Positions 26,275 to 35,750 of a DNA stretch of 64,000 nucleotides are shown here, piece by piece (within the stretch, counting starts at the first letter, position 1; each line of letters begins with the position of its first letter). The notes below the pieces were generated by a model, which saw nothing but the letters and a program-made list of their open reading frames with translations, did no database searches and was not told where the DNA came from. Made by a program: the position numbers and the translations under genes. This DNA comes from Limnobacter sp. (GTDB lineage: Bacteria; Pseudomonadota; Gammaproteobacteria; Burkholderiales; Burkholderiaceae_B): contig JARWZZ010000010.1 of the NCBI GenBank assembly GCA_029866125.1, forward strand, positions 41,189 through 105,188, written 5' to 3'.

Positions 26275-29200
26275 GCTGCCCTCCTGACGATGCAGTGACA
26301 GCAGGTGCTGCAGCAGGGCCATGGCTTGACCGGCTAGGGCTAATTTTGCTCACCAGCACATAAAACAGCGGTACAAAGAAAAGGCCCAGTACCGTGGCAG
26401 AGATGGTGCCACCCAACACGCCGGTGCCGATTGCATTCTGGCTGCCAGAGCCGGCACCCGTGGCCAGTGCCAAAGGCAGTACGCCCAAGCCAAAGGCCAA
26501 TGAAGTCATCAAAATGGGACGCAGCCGCAATTTGACTGCTTTCAATGTGGCTTGAACCAAGTCCATGCCACTGTCCACTTCGGCCTTGGCAAACTCAACA
26601 ATCAAAATCGCGTTTTTGGCGGACAAGCCCACCGTGGTTAGCAAAGCCACTTGGAAAAACACGTCGTTGGCATAACCCCGCCCAAAGGACGCGGCCAATG
26701 CGCCGATTACACCTAGGGGCACAATCAACATCACCGCAAACGGGATGGACCAACTTTCATACAAAGCGGCCAAACACAAAAACACCACCAACAAAGACAA
26801 TGCGTAAAGCAGCGGGGCTTGTGATCCCGATTGCTTTTCTTGAAACGACAAACCCGTCCATTCAATACCGAAGCCTTCGGGCAGTGTGGCGGCTATACGT
26901 TCAATGGCTTTGAGTGCTTCACCCGTGCTTTTACCGGATGCGGCTTGGCCCTGAATTTCCAAAGCGGGTACGCCGTTGTAGCGTTCCAAACGTGGGGAGG
27001 CCAGCGTCCAGCTTCCGGTTGCGAAGGCGCTAAAGGGCACCATTTCGCCGTCCTTGTTGCGCACATGCCATTTGCCCAAGTCCTCGGGCTTCATGCGGTA
27101 GGGTGCATCGCCTTGTAGGTACACTTTCTTAACTCGGCCTTTGTCCAAAAAGTCATTCACATTTCGGCCACTCCATGCGGTAGCCAGTGCATCATTCACC
27201 GCAGCCAAATCAAGGCCCAATGCCACGGCTTTGGATTGGTCGACTTTTACATTGAACTGGGGGGTGTCCTCAAGGCCATTGGGGCGGACTGAGGAAAGTA
27301 GGGGGTCGTCTTTGGCTTTGGCCAGTAAATCATTCCGTGCAGCCACCAAGGCCTCTCGACCCAAGCCGCCGCGGTCTTGCAGGTAAAAGGAAAAGCCTGC
27401 CGCATTGCCCAAAGCGCGGATTGGTGGTGGAGCAAATGGCACTGTTCTGCCATCTGTGTATTGGTCAAATTCAGTTTTGGCACGGGCTGCTACACCTTTT
27501 ACGCTGCCCTCTGGGCCAGGCCTATCACCCCAGTCGCGCATGCGAATAAACGCGGTGCCTGAGTTTTGCCCGGTACCTGAAAAGCTAAAGCCCACCACGG
27601 TAAACAAGGAGTCCACTGTGCCTTTCTCGTTTTCCAAGAAGAATTTTTCGACGTCACTCATGATCTTGATCGTGCGCTCCTGAGTGGCGCCCGGTGGCAG
27701 GTTGACTTGGGTAAACAACTGGCCTTGGTCTTCGTCAGGCAAAAAAGAGGTTGGCATGCGCAAAAACAAAACCACCATGCCCGCAATCAGCAGCGCGTAA
27801 ATCAGCAGCATGCGCACAGGGCGTGTCAGCAGCTTGCTCACGCTGGTTTGGTAAGAAAGCGCCCCCGCATCAAACCTGCGGTTAAACCCAGCAAAAAACC
27901 GGTCAAGCAGGTTGCCTGACTTCTTTGTTGCGCTTTGCTCAATGTGGTGCTCAATATTGTGATCGATGCCATGCCCCGTATTGCTTTTGGCCACAGGCTT
28001 CAACATGGTGGCGCACAAAGCCGGGGTTAGCACCAAGGCCACCACCACCGACAAAGCCATGGCCGACACAATCGTGATGGAGAACTGCTGGTAAATTACG
28101 CCCACCGACCCGCCAAAGAAGGCCATCGGGATAAACACGGCAGACAACACCAAGCCAATGCCCACCAAGGCACCCGTAATTTGGTCCATGGATTTACGGG
28201 TTGCTTCAAGTGGGGGCAGGCCTTCCTCGTGCATCAGGCGTTCAACGTTTTCGACTACAACAATTGCATCGTCCACCAACAGGCCAATCGCCAAAACCAT
28301 GGCAAACATGGTCAGTGTGTTGATGGTGAACCCCGCCGCTGCCAACACCCCAAATGTGCCCAAAATAACCACAGGCACTGCAATGGTTGGAATCAAAGTG
28401 GCGCGGAAGTTTTGAAGGAATAGGTACATCACCACAAACACCAGCACAACCGCTTCAATCAAGGTTTTAACCACGCCTTCGATGGATACTTTGACGAAGG
28501 GCGTGGTGTCCAGCGCCACGCCATAACGCATGTCTTTGGGGAAGGATGTGGACATTTTTGCCATCACATCTTTAACGGCTTGGGCCGTTTCCAGCGCGTT
28601 GGCACCCGTGGCCAATTGAATGCCGATACCTGAGGCGGGTTGGCCATTCCAGCGTGGGTTAAAGGTGTACTGCTCGCTGCCCAATTCAACTCGGGCAACA
28701 TCTTTCAATCGCACGGTCGATCCGTCTGGGTTGGCCTTCAACAGAATATCTTGAAACTGTTCGGGTGTTTTGAACAAGCTTTGCATGGTCACCGATGCGT
28801 TCAGCATCTGGCCCGGTACCGCTGGGGATGCACCCAATTCACCTGCTGAAATTTGTACGTTTTGCGATGTAATGGCTGCACGCACATCTGCTGGGGTTAG
28901 CTTGAAGGCGACCAGTTTGTCCGGGTTCATCCAAATGCGCATGGCGTAGGAACTGCCAAACACCCGCACCTCACCCACACCATTCACTCGGCTTAAGGGG
29001 TCTTGCAGGTTGGTGGTCAGGTAATCGGCAATGTCAGAGCTTTTGTAGTTGGGGTCGTCGGACACCACACCAAAAATCATGAGGTAACCGCCGGGTGAGG
29101 ATTTGTCCACCGTCAAGCCCTGCCGCTGCACTTCCAAAGGCAGTTTGGGAATGGCCAATGCCAGTTTGTTTTGTACTTGCACCTGCGCAATGTCAGGGTT

Positions 29201-29494
29201 AATGCCTGCTTCGAATGTCAAGGTCACCCGCAAACGGCCTGTGGAGTCGCTGGTGGAGGTGATGTAACTCAATCCATCCAAGCCAGTCATACTCTGCTCA
29301 ACAATCTGAGTCACAGTATCTTGCAGGGTTTGTGCGGACGAGCCAGGGAACAATGCACTAATGCCGACTGCGGGCGGAGCAATTTCCGGATACTGTGAAA
29401 TGGGCAAGCGCAGAATAGACAAGGCGCCAGCCAACATAATAACGATCGCAATCACCCACGCAAAAATGGGGCGGTCAATGAAAAAACGGGACAT
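26267..29494 (-). CDS. RND efflux pump inner-membrane transporter (HAE1/AcrB-MexB type)
   Basis: 1075 residues, the usual size. N-terminal [22 protein letters not shown] and twelve predicted membrane segments, [19 protein letters not shown] with the two adjacent Asp of the proton relay in TM4, and the [21 protein letters not shown] segment are diagnostic of the HAE1 subfamily that exports hydrophobic drugs, dyes, solvents and detergents. An insert after about residue 500 ([16 protein letters not shown]) is His-rich. AAGGAG lies before the ATG. Second gene of the adaptor-pump-channel operon; no regulator gene is adjacent. Confidence 0.95.
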   Translation of the reverse strand: MSRFFIDRPIFAWVIAIVIMLAGALSILRLPISQYPEIAPPAVGISALFPGSSAQTLQDTVTQIVEQSMTGLDGLSYITSTSDSTGRLRVTLTFEAGINPDIAQVQVQNKLALAIPKLPLEVQRQGLTVDKSSPGGYLMIFGVVSDDPNYKSSDIADYLTTNLQDPLSRVNGVGEVRVFGSSYAMRIWMNPDKLVAFKLTPADVRAAITSQNVQISAGELGASPAVPGQMLNASVTMQSLFKTPEQFQDILLKANPDGSTVRLKDVARVELGSEQYTFNPRWNGQPASGIGIQLATGANALETAQAVKDVMAKMSTSFPKDMRYGVALDTTPFVKVSIEGVVKTLIEAVVLVFVVMYLFLQNFRATLIPTIAVPVVILGTFGVLAAAGFTINTLTMFAMVLAIGLLVDDAIVVVENVERLMHEEGLPPLEATRKSMDQITGALVGIGLVLSAVFIPMAFFGGSVGVIYQQFSITIVSAMALSVVVALVLTPALCATMLKPVAKSNTGHGIDHNIEHHIEQSATKKSGNLLDRFFAGFNRRFDAGALSYQTSVSKLLTRPVRMLLIYALLIAGMVVLFLRMPTSFLPDEDQGQLFTQVNLPPGATQERTIKIMSDVEKFFLENEKGTVDSLFTVVGFSFSGTGQNSGTAFIRMRDWGDRPGPEGSVKGVAARAKTEFDQYTDGRTVPFAPPPIRALGNAAGFSFYLQDRGGLGREALVAARNDLLAKAKDDPLLSSVRPNGLEDTPQFNVKVDQSKAVALGLDLAAVNDALATAWSGRNVNDFLDKGRVKKVYLQGDAPYRMKPEDLGKWHVRNKDGEMVPFSAFATGSWTLASPRLERYNGVPALEIQGQAASGKSTGEALKAIERIAATLPEGFGIEWTGLSFQEKQSGSQAPLLYALSLLVVFLCLAALYESWSIPFAVMLIVPLGVIGALAASFGRGYANDVFFQVALLTTVGLSAKNAILIVEFAKAEVDSGMDLVQATLKAVKLRLRPILMTSLAFGLGVLPLALATGAGSGSQNAIGTGVLGGTISATVLGLFFVPLFYVLVSKISPSRSSHGPAAAPAVTASSGGQHE

Positions 29495-29515
29495 TCCTGC
29501 TCCTTGCGGGCGGTT

Positions 29516-30742
29516 TTATTTCGGTGCGCTGCTGGGTGCGCTGTTGGGTGCGCTCTTGGCTTGAGTCGCAGCGTCAGCCGCTTCAGCCGCTTGGGTGGAT
29601 ACCTGTGCTTTGACGCCCGGTTTTACTTTTTGCACGCCTTCAACAATCACTCGGTCACCAGCCTGTACGCCAGACCCAATCACCCAATCAGCACCCAAGG
29701 TGTAATCGGTTTTCAACACACGGGCTTCCACCACATTGTCTTTGTTCAAAACAAGGGCTACCGCCTCACCTTTGCCGTTGCGTGTGACTGCTTTTTGCGG
29801 AACCAAAATGGCATTGGGTTTTGTGCCTTGGCTTAGAACCGCATTGACATACATGCCGGGTAACAGCAAGCCGTCCGGGTTAGGGAACACAGCCCGCAAG
29901 GTGACTGAACCTGTGGTGGGGTCCACATTGACTTCAGAAAATTGCAAGCGACCCTCCTGCGGGTAGGGCTTGCCGTTTTCCATAATCAAATTCACGGGTT
30001 GACCAGTGTTTTTACCGTTGCTTTGGTTCTTTGTCAGGGTGCCAGTTTGAAACTCTTGCTTGAGCTTTAACAAATCCAAGCTGCTTTGGGTCAAATCCAC
30101 ATAAATGGGGTCCAGCGTGAGCACCGTGGCCAAGGCCTCAGTCTGACCTGCAGCCACCAGCGCACCGGTTGTGGCAGTTGACCTACCAATTCGCCCAGCG
30201 ATGGGCGACCTAACCAGCGTGTAATCCAAATTAATTTGGGCTGTGTCCACCGCTGCTTTTGCGGCAGCCAACTCCGCTTGGGCCTGTAGCATTGCGGCTT
30301 TGGCATCGTCGCGCTCTTGCTTGCTTACAGCCTCAATTTCAACCAGTTCAGTAAATCGGGCATTGCGTGCCTGTGTGCTTGCAACCGTGGCTTGGGCTTT
30401 GGCCAACATGGCTTTTGCACTTTCAAGCTGAGCACGGTAGCGGGCTGGGTCAATTTGGTACAAAGGCTCACCGGCTTTCACCAAGGCACCTTCCTGAAAT
30501 TTGCGCGACAGCACAATGCCACCCACTTGCGGCCTTACTTCAGCCATTTGGTAAGCGGAGGTGCGCCCCGGCAATTCAGCCTTCAAAGGGACATCCTTGG
30601 TTTCTAGCACCTGGACCACAACAAGTGGGTCTGGAGGCTGGGCAGGTGCCGCTTTGGAACTGTCAGAACAAGCTTGTAAAAGCAACAGTGCAGGCACTGT
30701 TACTCCCAGCGTTATAAATTTAAATAATGTGAAATGCTGCAT
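29516..30742 (-). CDS. RND efflux periplasmic adaptor (AcrA/MexA type)
   Basis: 408 residues from ATG 30742; the frame extends upstream only to an ATT. LLLLQACSDS is a lipobox, so a lipid-anchored adaptor. RPQVGGIVLSRKFQEGALVKAGEPLYQID is the lipoyl half motif, followed by a coiled-coil hairpin (AKAMLAKAQATVAST...) and LDYTLVRSPIAGRIGRS. The C-terminus is a Ser/Ala/Pro tail encoded by a short repeat (29524-29560). It bridges pump and channel. The promoter should lie in 30743-30800, but I see no clear operator. Confidence 0.93.
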   Translation of the reverse strand: MQHFTLFKFITLGVTVPALLLLQACSDSSKAAPAQPPDPLVVVQVLETKDVPLKAELPGRTSAYQMAEVRPQVGGIVLSRKFQEGALVKAGEPLYQIDPARYRAQLESAKAMLAKAQATVASTQARNARFTELVEIEAVSKQERDDAKAAMLQAQAELAAAKAAVDTAQINLDYTLVRSPIAGRIGRSTATTGALVAAGQTEALATVLTLDPIYVDLTQSSLDLLKLKQEFQTGTLTKNQSNGKNTGQPVNLIMENGKPYPQEGRLQFSEVNVDPTTGSVTLRAVFPNPDGLLLPGMYVNAVLSQGTKPNAILVPQKAVTRNGKGEAVALVLNKDNVVEARVLKTDYTLGADWVIGSGVQAGDRVIVEGVQKVKPGVKAQVSTQAAEAADAATQAKSAPNSAPSSAPK

Positions 30743-30840
30743 GCAAGGAATGACAGGATAAATAACCGAAAGTTCAGTATAAACCAGCGAGATAGGCAAT
30801 CTTCCCGTGCTCAGGGTGAATAAGAGCGGGACAAACCCTA

Positions 30841-30887
30841 AATAAAAACAGTCACTTCCAGCACATTGAAGTGCCAGAAGTGACTGT
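30841..30887 (-). terminator. Rho-independent terminator of the phoX-like gene
   Basis: ACAGTCACTTC / GAAGTGACTGT stem with an inner GCAC / GTGC stem, followed on the minus strand by TTTTTATT. Confidence 0.75.
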
Positions 30888-30923
30888 AAAAGGAACTAAA
30901 GTAAAGTTAGGTAAAGTTCTTGT

Positions 30924-33149
30924 TTAGCTACCGATTACCCCGCCATCCTGCTTTGTAATCACGATGGTTGCTGAACGTGGTCGCCCTGCTGGGCCGTACC
31001 CTGCATTGGCTGGCCACAAACTTTGCGGTGTAAAGTTGGCGTTGGTGCCAATCGCCGGGGTGTCTTCGCCCGGGTGTTGAACGTTTACAAAAATGGCCTT
31101 GCCGTCCGGCGATTCTGTAATGCCAGTAATTTCACAACCTTTGGGGCCAGTCAAAAAGCGCAGCAGGCGAGCCTCGCCCAAGGCTTGACCAATAAAGGTT
31201 TGCTGGTCCTTGGTGGTTGTTCCGCTGGTGCTGGTTATTGTGCGGGCACCGCCATCGCCTACACGGCCGGGGATGGCTGCCAACAGTTGGTTGGCCACTT
31301 CACCCGTGATTGCGCCATCGTCGGTTTGAATCCAGCAAATGCCGGTGGCCTTGCTGAACCACAAACCGTCGGGTGAGGAGAAGGAGTTATTGGGCGTCAA
31401 ACCTGACACATTGAATGCGCTGCTTGCGCGGTCGCTTGCGCCCAGTACAAACAAGTCCCATTGGAAAACCAGCGCGTCTGAGCGGTCATCCAACTCCTTG
31501 AAGCGAATGATGTGCCCGTTGGCATTGGTGGCGCGCGGGTTGGCTGCATCCACTTGGTTGATGGAACGGTTGGCTGCGTTGCCGTTGGTCAGGCAGAAAT
31601 AAATTTCACCGTTCATTGGGTTAACAGCACCCCACTCAGGGCGGTCCATTGGGGTCGCGCCGACTGCATCTGCTGCAATTCGGGTGTTAACCAAAACATC
31701 AGCCTGGTTGGCAAATGTGTAACCTGCAAAATTGCGAATTGCAGGTACGTTGATGTCCAACAGCAACCACTGACCTGTGCCATCCGGATTGAACTTGGCA
31801 GCGTACAAACGGCCTTCGTTCAAATACTTGTTACCGGCCGCCAAGCCAGTACCCACGTCGGCTGGGCTCCATGTGGCGGTGGTTACAAATTTGTAGATGT
31901 ATTCACGGCGTGAGTCACAGCCCATGTAAAAAGCCAAGGGCTGACCTGCTTTGGGCAAACCCGCCACAGCAGCTTCATGCGCAAAACGGCCCATCGCAAC
32001 ACGCTTGGCGGGGCGGTCATTCGGGCGCAGTGGGTCAATCTCCACGTTGTAGCCAAAAGTGTTGGGTTCATTGCGGAAGTCCGCAGCAGCGGTTGCGCCC
32101 ACCGCAGAAATGTTAAAGCGGGTAAAGCGATTGTCGGTGGTGGACACCGAGCTCCAACCTTGGCTACCTGTTTGCGCCGTGTTGCTGGTCAGCGGTGCGG
32201 TTGGCACGCCATAGCGGGTGCGTGATGCAATGGTTTTTGCATCCACCGCATTTGAGCCAAATGGCATGGTCCAGTATGCGGCCCAGTTTTCTTCGCAAGC
32301 CAAGTACGTGCCCCAAGGCGTTTTGCCATGGCCGCAGTTGTTCAACGTGCCACGGCTTGTTGCGCCTGTGGTGTCAAATGCCGTGACCATGAAACTGCGC
32401 AAGTCGTTCAAATGCGCTGCCGGGCCAGTGATGTTCATCACGGTTTGCCCAGTCACACGTCGGTTGAATGTGGAGTTGGTGCTGTACACCCAGCCGCCAT
32501 TGACTTTGTTCACTTCCACCAATGACACGCCATGGTGGTTAATTTCTTTCAGTACTTCCAGTTCTGGGCGGGCCTTTTGGTCCCAGCCTCCAAACTGGCT
32601 GAACTTTTGCCCTGTTACGCCACCAGAGGTTTGGCCTTTGGGGTGGAAAAAATGCGCGTCAGCAGAACTTTCATGGTTCACCGCCAACACGGCGCGGCCT
32701 GTGTCTGTCTCGGTGTAGCGGCCAGCGTTGTCAATGAAAAATATGTCCATGCCATCGTGGTGATCGCCCACACGCAAAGACCAATCATCGGCTTCTGCGC
32801 CTGTGTTGGAATACACCGGCACGCTGGCGCTGATGCGGTCGCCTGTGGCGTGCAGCACGCTAAACGTGTAACCGGGCGGCAGGGTTACCATGTCATTGAT
32901 GTTTTTGGGTACGGCAGCAAAAGCGAGGCGGGTAGGTGTAGTGCCTGCTGGCGTTGTGGATGCGGCTGCGGCTGCACTGTCGCTACCGCAGCCTTGCAGC
33001 ATAGGAAATGCCGCCAGGGCGCTGAGGCCCAAACCGCCTTTAATCAAGTCGCGGCGCAGCGGGTTGCTTAGGCTTTTGCTTAAAACAGTGTTGAAATCGT
33101 CGTGTTGGGAGAGGTTTGTAATGACGTCGTCATCGTGGTGGTTCGACAT
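30924..33149 (-). CDS. phoX: PhoX-family phosphatase (DUF839)
   Basis: 741 residues with a Tat signal (PLRRDLIKGGLGLSALAAF) and then QGCGSDSA. Landmarks of PhoX: NHESSADAHFF, GVSLVEV, NNCGHGKTPWGTYLACEENW, PNTFGYNVEIDP, VAMGRFAHEAA and YIYKFV. Known PhoX enzymes are exported folded by the Tat path and remove phosphate from many esters, using calcium and iron; the NC.GG.TPWGTWL.CEE segment here is the conserved Cys/Glu active-site region. It would release phosphate in the periplasm for uptake. A plausible Pho-box lies upstream (33256-33273). It is single-gene, between terminators. Confidence 0.88.
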   Translation of the reverse strand: MSNHHDDDVITNLSQHDDFNTVLSKSLSNPLRRDLIKGGLGLSALAAFPMLQGCGSDSAAAAASTTPAGTTPTRLAFAAVPKNINDMVTLPPGYTFSVLHATGDRISASVPVYSNTGAEADDWSLRVGDHHDGMDIFFIDNAGRYTETDTGRAVLAVNHESSADAHFFHPKGQTSGGVTGQKFSQFGGWDQKARPELEVLKEINHHGVSLVEVNKVNGGWVYSTNSTFNRRVTGQTVMNITGPAAHLNDLRSFMVTAFDTTGATSRGTLNNCGHGKTPWGTYLACEENWAAYWTMPFGSNAVDAKTIASRTRYGVPTAPLTSNTAQTGSQGWSSVSTTDNRFTRFNISAVGATAAADFRNEPNTFGYNVEIDPLRPNDRPAKRVAMGRFAHEAAVAGLPKAGQPLAFYMGCDSRREYIYKFVTTATWSPADVGTGLAAGNKYLNEGRLYAAKFNPDGTGQWLLLDINVPAIRNFAGYTFANQADVLVNTRIAADAVGATPMDRPEWGAVNPMNGEIYFCLTNGNAANRSINQVDAANPRATNANGHIIRFKELDDRSDALVFQWDLFVLGASDRASSAFNVSGLTPNNSFSSPDGLWFSKATGICWIQTDDGAITGEVANQLLAAIPGRVGDGGARTITSTSGTTTKDQQTFIGQALGEARLLRFLTGPKGCEITGITESPDGKAIFVNVQHPGEDTPAIGTNANFTPQSLWPANAGYGPAGRPRSATIVITKQDGGVIGS

Positions 33150-33182
33150 GGTGTGCTCCAGTAGGTCCTGCGGGAATCAGAA

Positions 33183-33206
33183 AGGGCCTTGATTTCCCAA
33201 GGCCCT
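33183..33206 (-). terminator. Nine-base hairpin upstream of phoX
   Basis: AGGGCCTTG / CAAGGCCCT perfect stem with six-base loop, 70 bases after the stop of the small Gly-rich gene and before phoX. On the minus strand only three T follow. Probably the end of the small gene's message. Confidence 0.5.
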
Positions 33207-33255
33207 AAACCATCAGAAGCTTATTGAGCAAATATTAAATGGTCGTGTAAGAAAT

Positions 33256-33273
33256 GTGTCCAATCTGTGACAC
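33256..33273 (-). promoter_or_regulatory. Possible Pho box upstream of phoX
   Basis: Minus strand GTGTCAC, four bases, TGGACAC. Compared with CTGTCAT-N4-CTGTCAC, the first half agrees in six of seven places (allowing T/C at the end) and the second in four of seven. It is 107 bases upstream of the ATG at 33149. PhoB control fits the gene's role, but the match is imperfect. Confidence 0.35.
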
Positions 33274-33274
33274 T

Positions 33275-33592
33275 TCAATTACGGGTTGGGTTTTCGTATC
33301 CCCTTAGCCCAACTAAAAATCCGTAACCTCCGCCAGACAAAACGCCAAACACAGCGCCAGCCAAAACCAAGTCCCCTGTGTTTAAGTCGCTTATATCATG
33401 ATCGAATCCAGTCAGAGCCAATTGTCCAAGCTTGACGATGCAACCGGTGGTTGCACCTCCCATCGCTCCAAAAATGGCTCCACCCAGAGAATGGGCGACT
33501 GCGTTACAGCAGCCGCCTTCGTTACCTTGAGGGGCTTGTGTGTTGCCAGATTCAATATCCCGACTACGTGCTGCACCAATATTCGGTGTCAT
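33275..33592 (-). CDS. 105-residue Gly-rich protein under an hrp-box-like promoter
   Basis: Start ATG 33592, with AGGAG eight bases upstream (a longer frame exists but lacks a ribosome site). The first 28 residues are polar and unstructured (MTPNIGAARSRDIESG...), then GGCCNAVAHSLGGAIFGAMGGATTGC and a second hydrophobic Gly-rich segment LVLAGAVFGVLSGGGYGFLVGL: two glycine-zipper-like hairpins that could insert in a membrane. No homologue is recognised. The hrp-box-like element 36 bases upstream groups it with the candidate effectors; a small pore or translocon-like peptide, effector or accessory factor is possible. Confidence 0.6.
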   Translation of the reverse strand: MTPNIGAARSRDIESGNTQAPQGNEGGCCNAVAHSLGGAIFGAMGGATTGCIVKLGQLALTGFDHDISDLNTGDLVLAGAVFGVLSGGGYGFLVGLRGYENPTRN

Positions 33593-33628
33593 TTTGTTTA
33601 CTCCTGTTTTATAGAATGAAAGGACAAT

Positions 33629-33657
33629 TGGGTGGTTTTCCGTTTGAAATTGGTTCA
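33629..33657 (-). promoter_or_regulatory. hrp-box-like promoter (HrpL-class ECF sigma)
   Basis: Minus strand TGAACC, 16 bases, CCACCCA: one mismatch to GGAACC-N15/16-CCACNNA. It is 36 bases upstream of ATG 33592. The spacer is 16, against 15 in the other three copies. Confidence 0.55.
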
Positions 33658-33803
33658 ATTTTTATTGATCCATGGGTCTAATTCTTCAGATCTACATACT
33701 TGGTGGCTTGGTGTTGAGCAGAAGCAAGTCACTTCAAGCTAAAAGTCAAAGGTACCGATAGCCTAAGCGCTTCGCCAATCGGCAATTTTGAGGGAGATGC
33801 AAC

Positions 33804-34805
33804 ATGGCACACACATACCGGGCACTGGTTCTGCAAGGTGGCGGCGCATTGGGCGCTTTTGAAATGGGGGCTGTCAAAGCCTTGTACGAGCAGCCTTGGT
33901 TTCGCCCCGATGTAGTAACAGGTGTGTCGATTGGGGCAATTTCTGCTGCTGTATTAACGGGTGCCAAGGCTGGCCCTGTGGCTGGGCTTGGGCTGTTGTG
34001 GGAACGTTTGGCCATACCCGAAATCCCCTTTTTGCCCGGCCCCTTGCAGTTGTTGTTTGCCATGCCCCGTAACCCCGGCATGTACCGTATTAACCCCGAA
34101 TACATGTGGTCCCCCACCGGCGCGACCAGCATTTGCACCACTGCACCTTTGTACTCCACCCTTGCGGACCTCATTGATTTGGATGTACTCAACAGCCCCA
34201 AGTCGCCCGAGTTGGTTGTCACTGCAACAAACATTCAGACCGGTTTGATTGAAGAGTTCAGCACCCGCAAACAGCGATTAGGCTTTGAGCACATAGTGGC
34301 CAGCGGCAGCTTACCCCCTTCATTCCCAATGACTGAAATTGATGGGCAGCATTACTGGGATGGCGGCTTGTTCTCCAACACCCCTTTGCATGGTGCATTC
34401 AAATCGCTAGAAAAATTAGGCACCGATGAAGACCGCCGCGAGATTTACCTCGTCGAGCTTTTCCCGCGTGAGGGCCTAGTGCCCACCAACATGAGCCAGG
34501 TGTCCAACCGCATGAGCCAAATGGCATTCGAGTCCAAAATCAGAAACGAAATGGACCATTACATCCGCTGGAACGACACCATCGACATGGTCAATGCCAT
34601 AGCCGCAGACTTGCCCAAAGACAGCGCCGTGCGCAAAACCCCCTTGTTCAAAAGCTTCCTGAAGGCGCGCAAAATTGATGCAGTCCATGTCATCCGCCAT
34701 TCTGAACCCGAGTTGTTGACGGGTGGGGCTGACTTCACCCAACAAACTATCCAGCGCCGAATTGCACAGGGTTATAGCGACACGATGAGTCAATTGGCTG
34801 CTTAA
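33804..34805 (+). CDS. Patatin-like phospholipase
   Basis: 333 residues with all patatin catalytic marks: ALVLQGGGALGAFEMGAV (oxyanion Gly run) near residue 7, GVSIGAISAA with the GxSxG nucleophile near 45, and YWDGGLFSNTPL with the DGG Asp near 184. The Ser/Asp dyad cleaves acyl chains from lipids. There is no signal peptide. GAGGGAGAT is nine bases upstream. Family members range from lipid turnover enzymes to secreted cytotoxins of ExoU type; no hrp box precedes it, so I favour housekeeping. Confidence 0.9.
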   Translation: MAHTYRALVLQGGGALGAFEMGAVKALYEQPWFRPDVVTGVSIGAISAAVLTGAKAGPVAGLGLLWERLAIPEIPFLPGPLQLLFAMPRNPGMYRINPEYMWSPTGATSICTTAPLYSTLADLIDLDVLNSPKSPELVVTATNIQTGLIEEFSTRKQRLGFEHIVASGSLPPSFPMTEIDGQHYWDGGLFSNTPLHGAFKSLEKLGTDEDRREIYLVELFPREGLVPTNMSQVSNRMSQMAFESKIRNEMDHYIRWNDTIDMVNAIAADLPKDSAVRKTPLFKSFLKARKIDAVHVIRHSEPELLTGGADFTQQTIQRRIAQGYSDTMSQLAA

Positions 34806-34843
34806 GTGGAAACATCGATACCGCGAGTGGAGTGAATCGGGTA

Positions 34844-35347
34844 ATGTCTAGGCTTGGGCTCAAGCCTCGCTATTCCTTTGGTTCGCTTCATTCACTTATG
34901 CTCAAAACGCCCAAGCTACCCACACTGAATTTTCAAGCACTCAAAGCACTGGCCGCTGACGCTACAACCGCTGTGTCTAAAACTGCGTCCGCTCAAAGCT
35001 CCAGTTCAACCTCGGCTCCATGTTCCTGTGCAGCCAGCGACAGCACGGGTTGGATCAGCTCGCCTGCATCCCTGAGTGATTCAGACTTTCAAGAAGTGGG
35101 CACTTTGCTGCAAGACCCATTTGTTGAGCCCACCTTCGCCGAATTTCACCCGGACGGCACCCGCTACGATTCGCCCGACGCACCCATCGCCCCGCGCTAC
35201 TTCCCCTACAACCGCTGCACAGTATCAACCTGCAAAAAATGCGGGCGTGCGTACTTGAGGTACACCGAAGCAGGTGGGTATTTCGTAGACAGAAGGATAC
35301 GGGCCTTGAGTGTTGAAAAGCTGGTGGATGCGAAGGTTGAGGATTGA
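34844..35347 (+). CDS. Conserved small protein with C-terminal Cys motif
   Basis: About 167 residues; ATG 34844 or GTG 34832 are possible starts, and a later start is not excluded. The first 70 residues are Ser/Ala/Thr-rich low complexity with a CSCAAS patch. The last 65 (PRYFPYNRCTVSTCKKCGRAYLRYTE, split by me at Cys) hold C-x4-C-x2-C, with a pattern like small Burkholderiales proteins of unknown role. A zinc ribbon-like site is possible. It follows the patatin gene by 38 bases and may share its transcript. Confidence 0.55.
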   Translation: MSRLGLKPRYSFGSLHSLMLKTPKLPTLNFQALKALAADATTAVSKTASAQSSSSTSAPCSCAASDSTGWISSPASLSDSDFQEVGTLLQDPFVEPTFAEFHPDGTRYDSPDAPIAPRYFPYNRCTVSTCKKCGRAYLRYTEAGGYFVDRRIRALSVEKLVDAKVED

Positions 35348-35449
35348 ACTCACCGAACATTCAAATGAACGTAGGAAGCTAGGTAAGTCGCTAAGTAAGT
35401 CGCTTAGTTAGCCTTATGGCCCGCGATAGCCGGATGAAGCATAAAATGA

Positions 35450-35484
35450 AAAAAGCCCCAAGTCTTTTGAACTTGAGGCTTTTT
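35450..35484. terminator. Terminator between the Cys-motif gene and tRNA-Phe
   Basis: AAAAAAGCC-C-CAAG pairs with CTTG-A-GGCTTTTT with one mismatch. The A and T ends make it work on both strands; it ends the tRNA transcript (minus). Confidence 0.7.
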
Positions 35485-35504
35485 GCACGCATACTGGGTA
35501 TTCT

Positions 35505-35580
35505 TGGTGGCCAAGGGCGGAATCGAACCACCGACACGCGGATTTTCAATCCGCTGCTCTACCAACTGAGCTACTTGGCC
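35505..35580 (-). tRNA. tRNA-Phe (GAA)
   Basis: 76 bases on the minus strand. Acceptor GGCCAAG / CTTGGCC with encoded CCA, D arm GCTC-AGTTGGTA-GAGC, anticodon stem GCGGA / TCCGC with loop TTGAAAA (anticodon GAA), five-base variable loop GTGTC, and T arm GGTGG-TTCGATT-CCGCC. All arms pair fully. Confidence 0.97.
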
Positions 35581-35619
35581 ACGCTTGCTCGGTAACTGTT
35601 CATCACCGAAGCCCGCAAT

Positions 35620-35646
35620 TCTATATCAATCTGATCGGATGTGCAA
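35620..35646 (-). promoter_or_regulatory. Possible sigma70 promoter of tRNA-Phe
   Basis: Minus strand TTGCAC, 15 bases, TATAGA. Spacing is two short of optimal, but position (about 33 bases before the mature tRNA) fits. Confidence 0.35.
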
Positions 35647-35750
35647 ACGCCAAATGCATTTTCGGGTTAGGATTTACTTGATTATCAAAATCGCAAGCAA
35701 TTACAGCAAGCAATACCGCAAGCAAAACACACAGAACAAAAACAAGGCGC

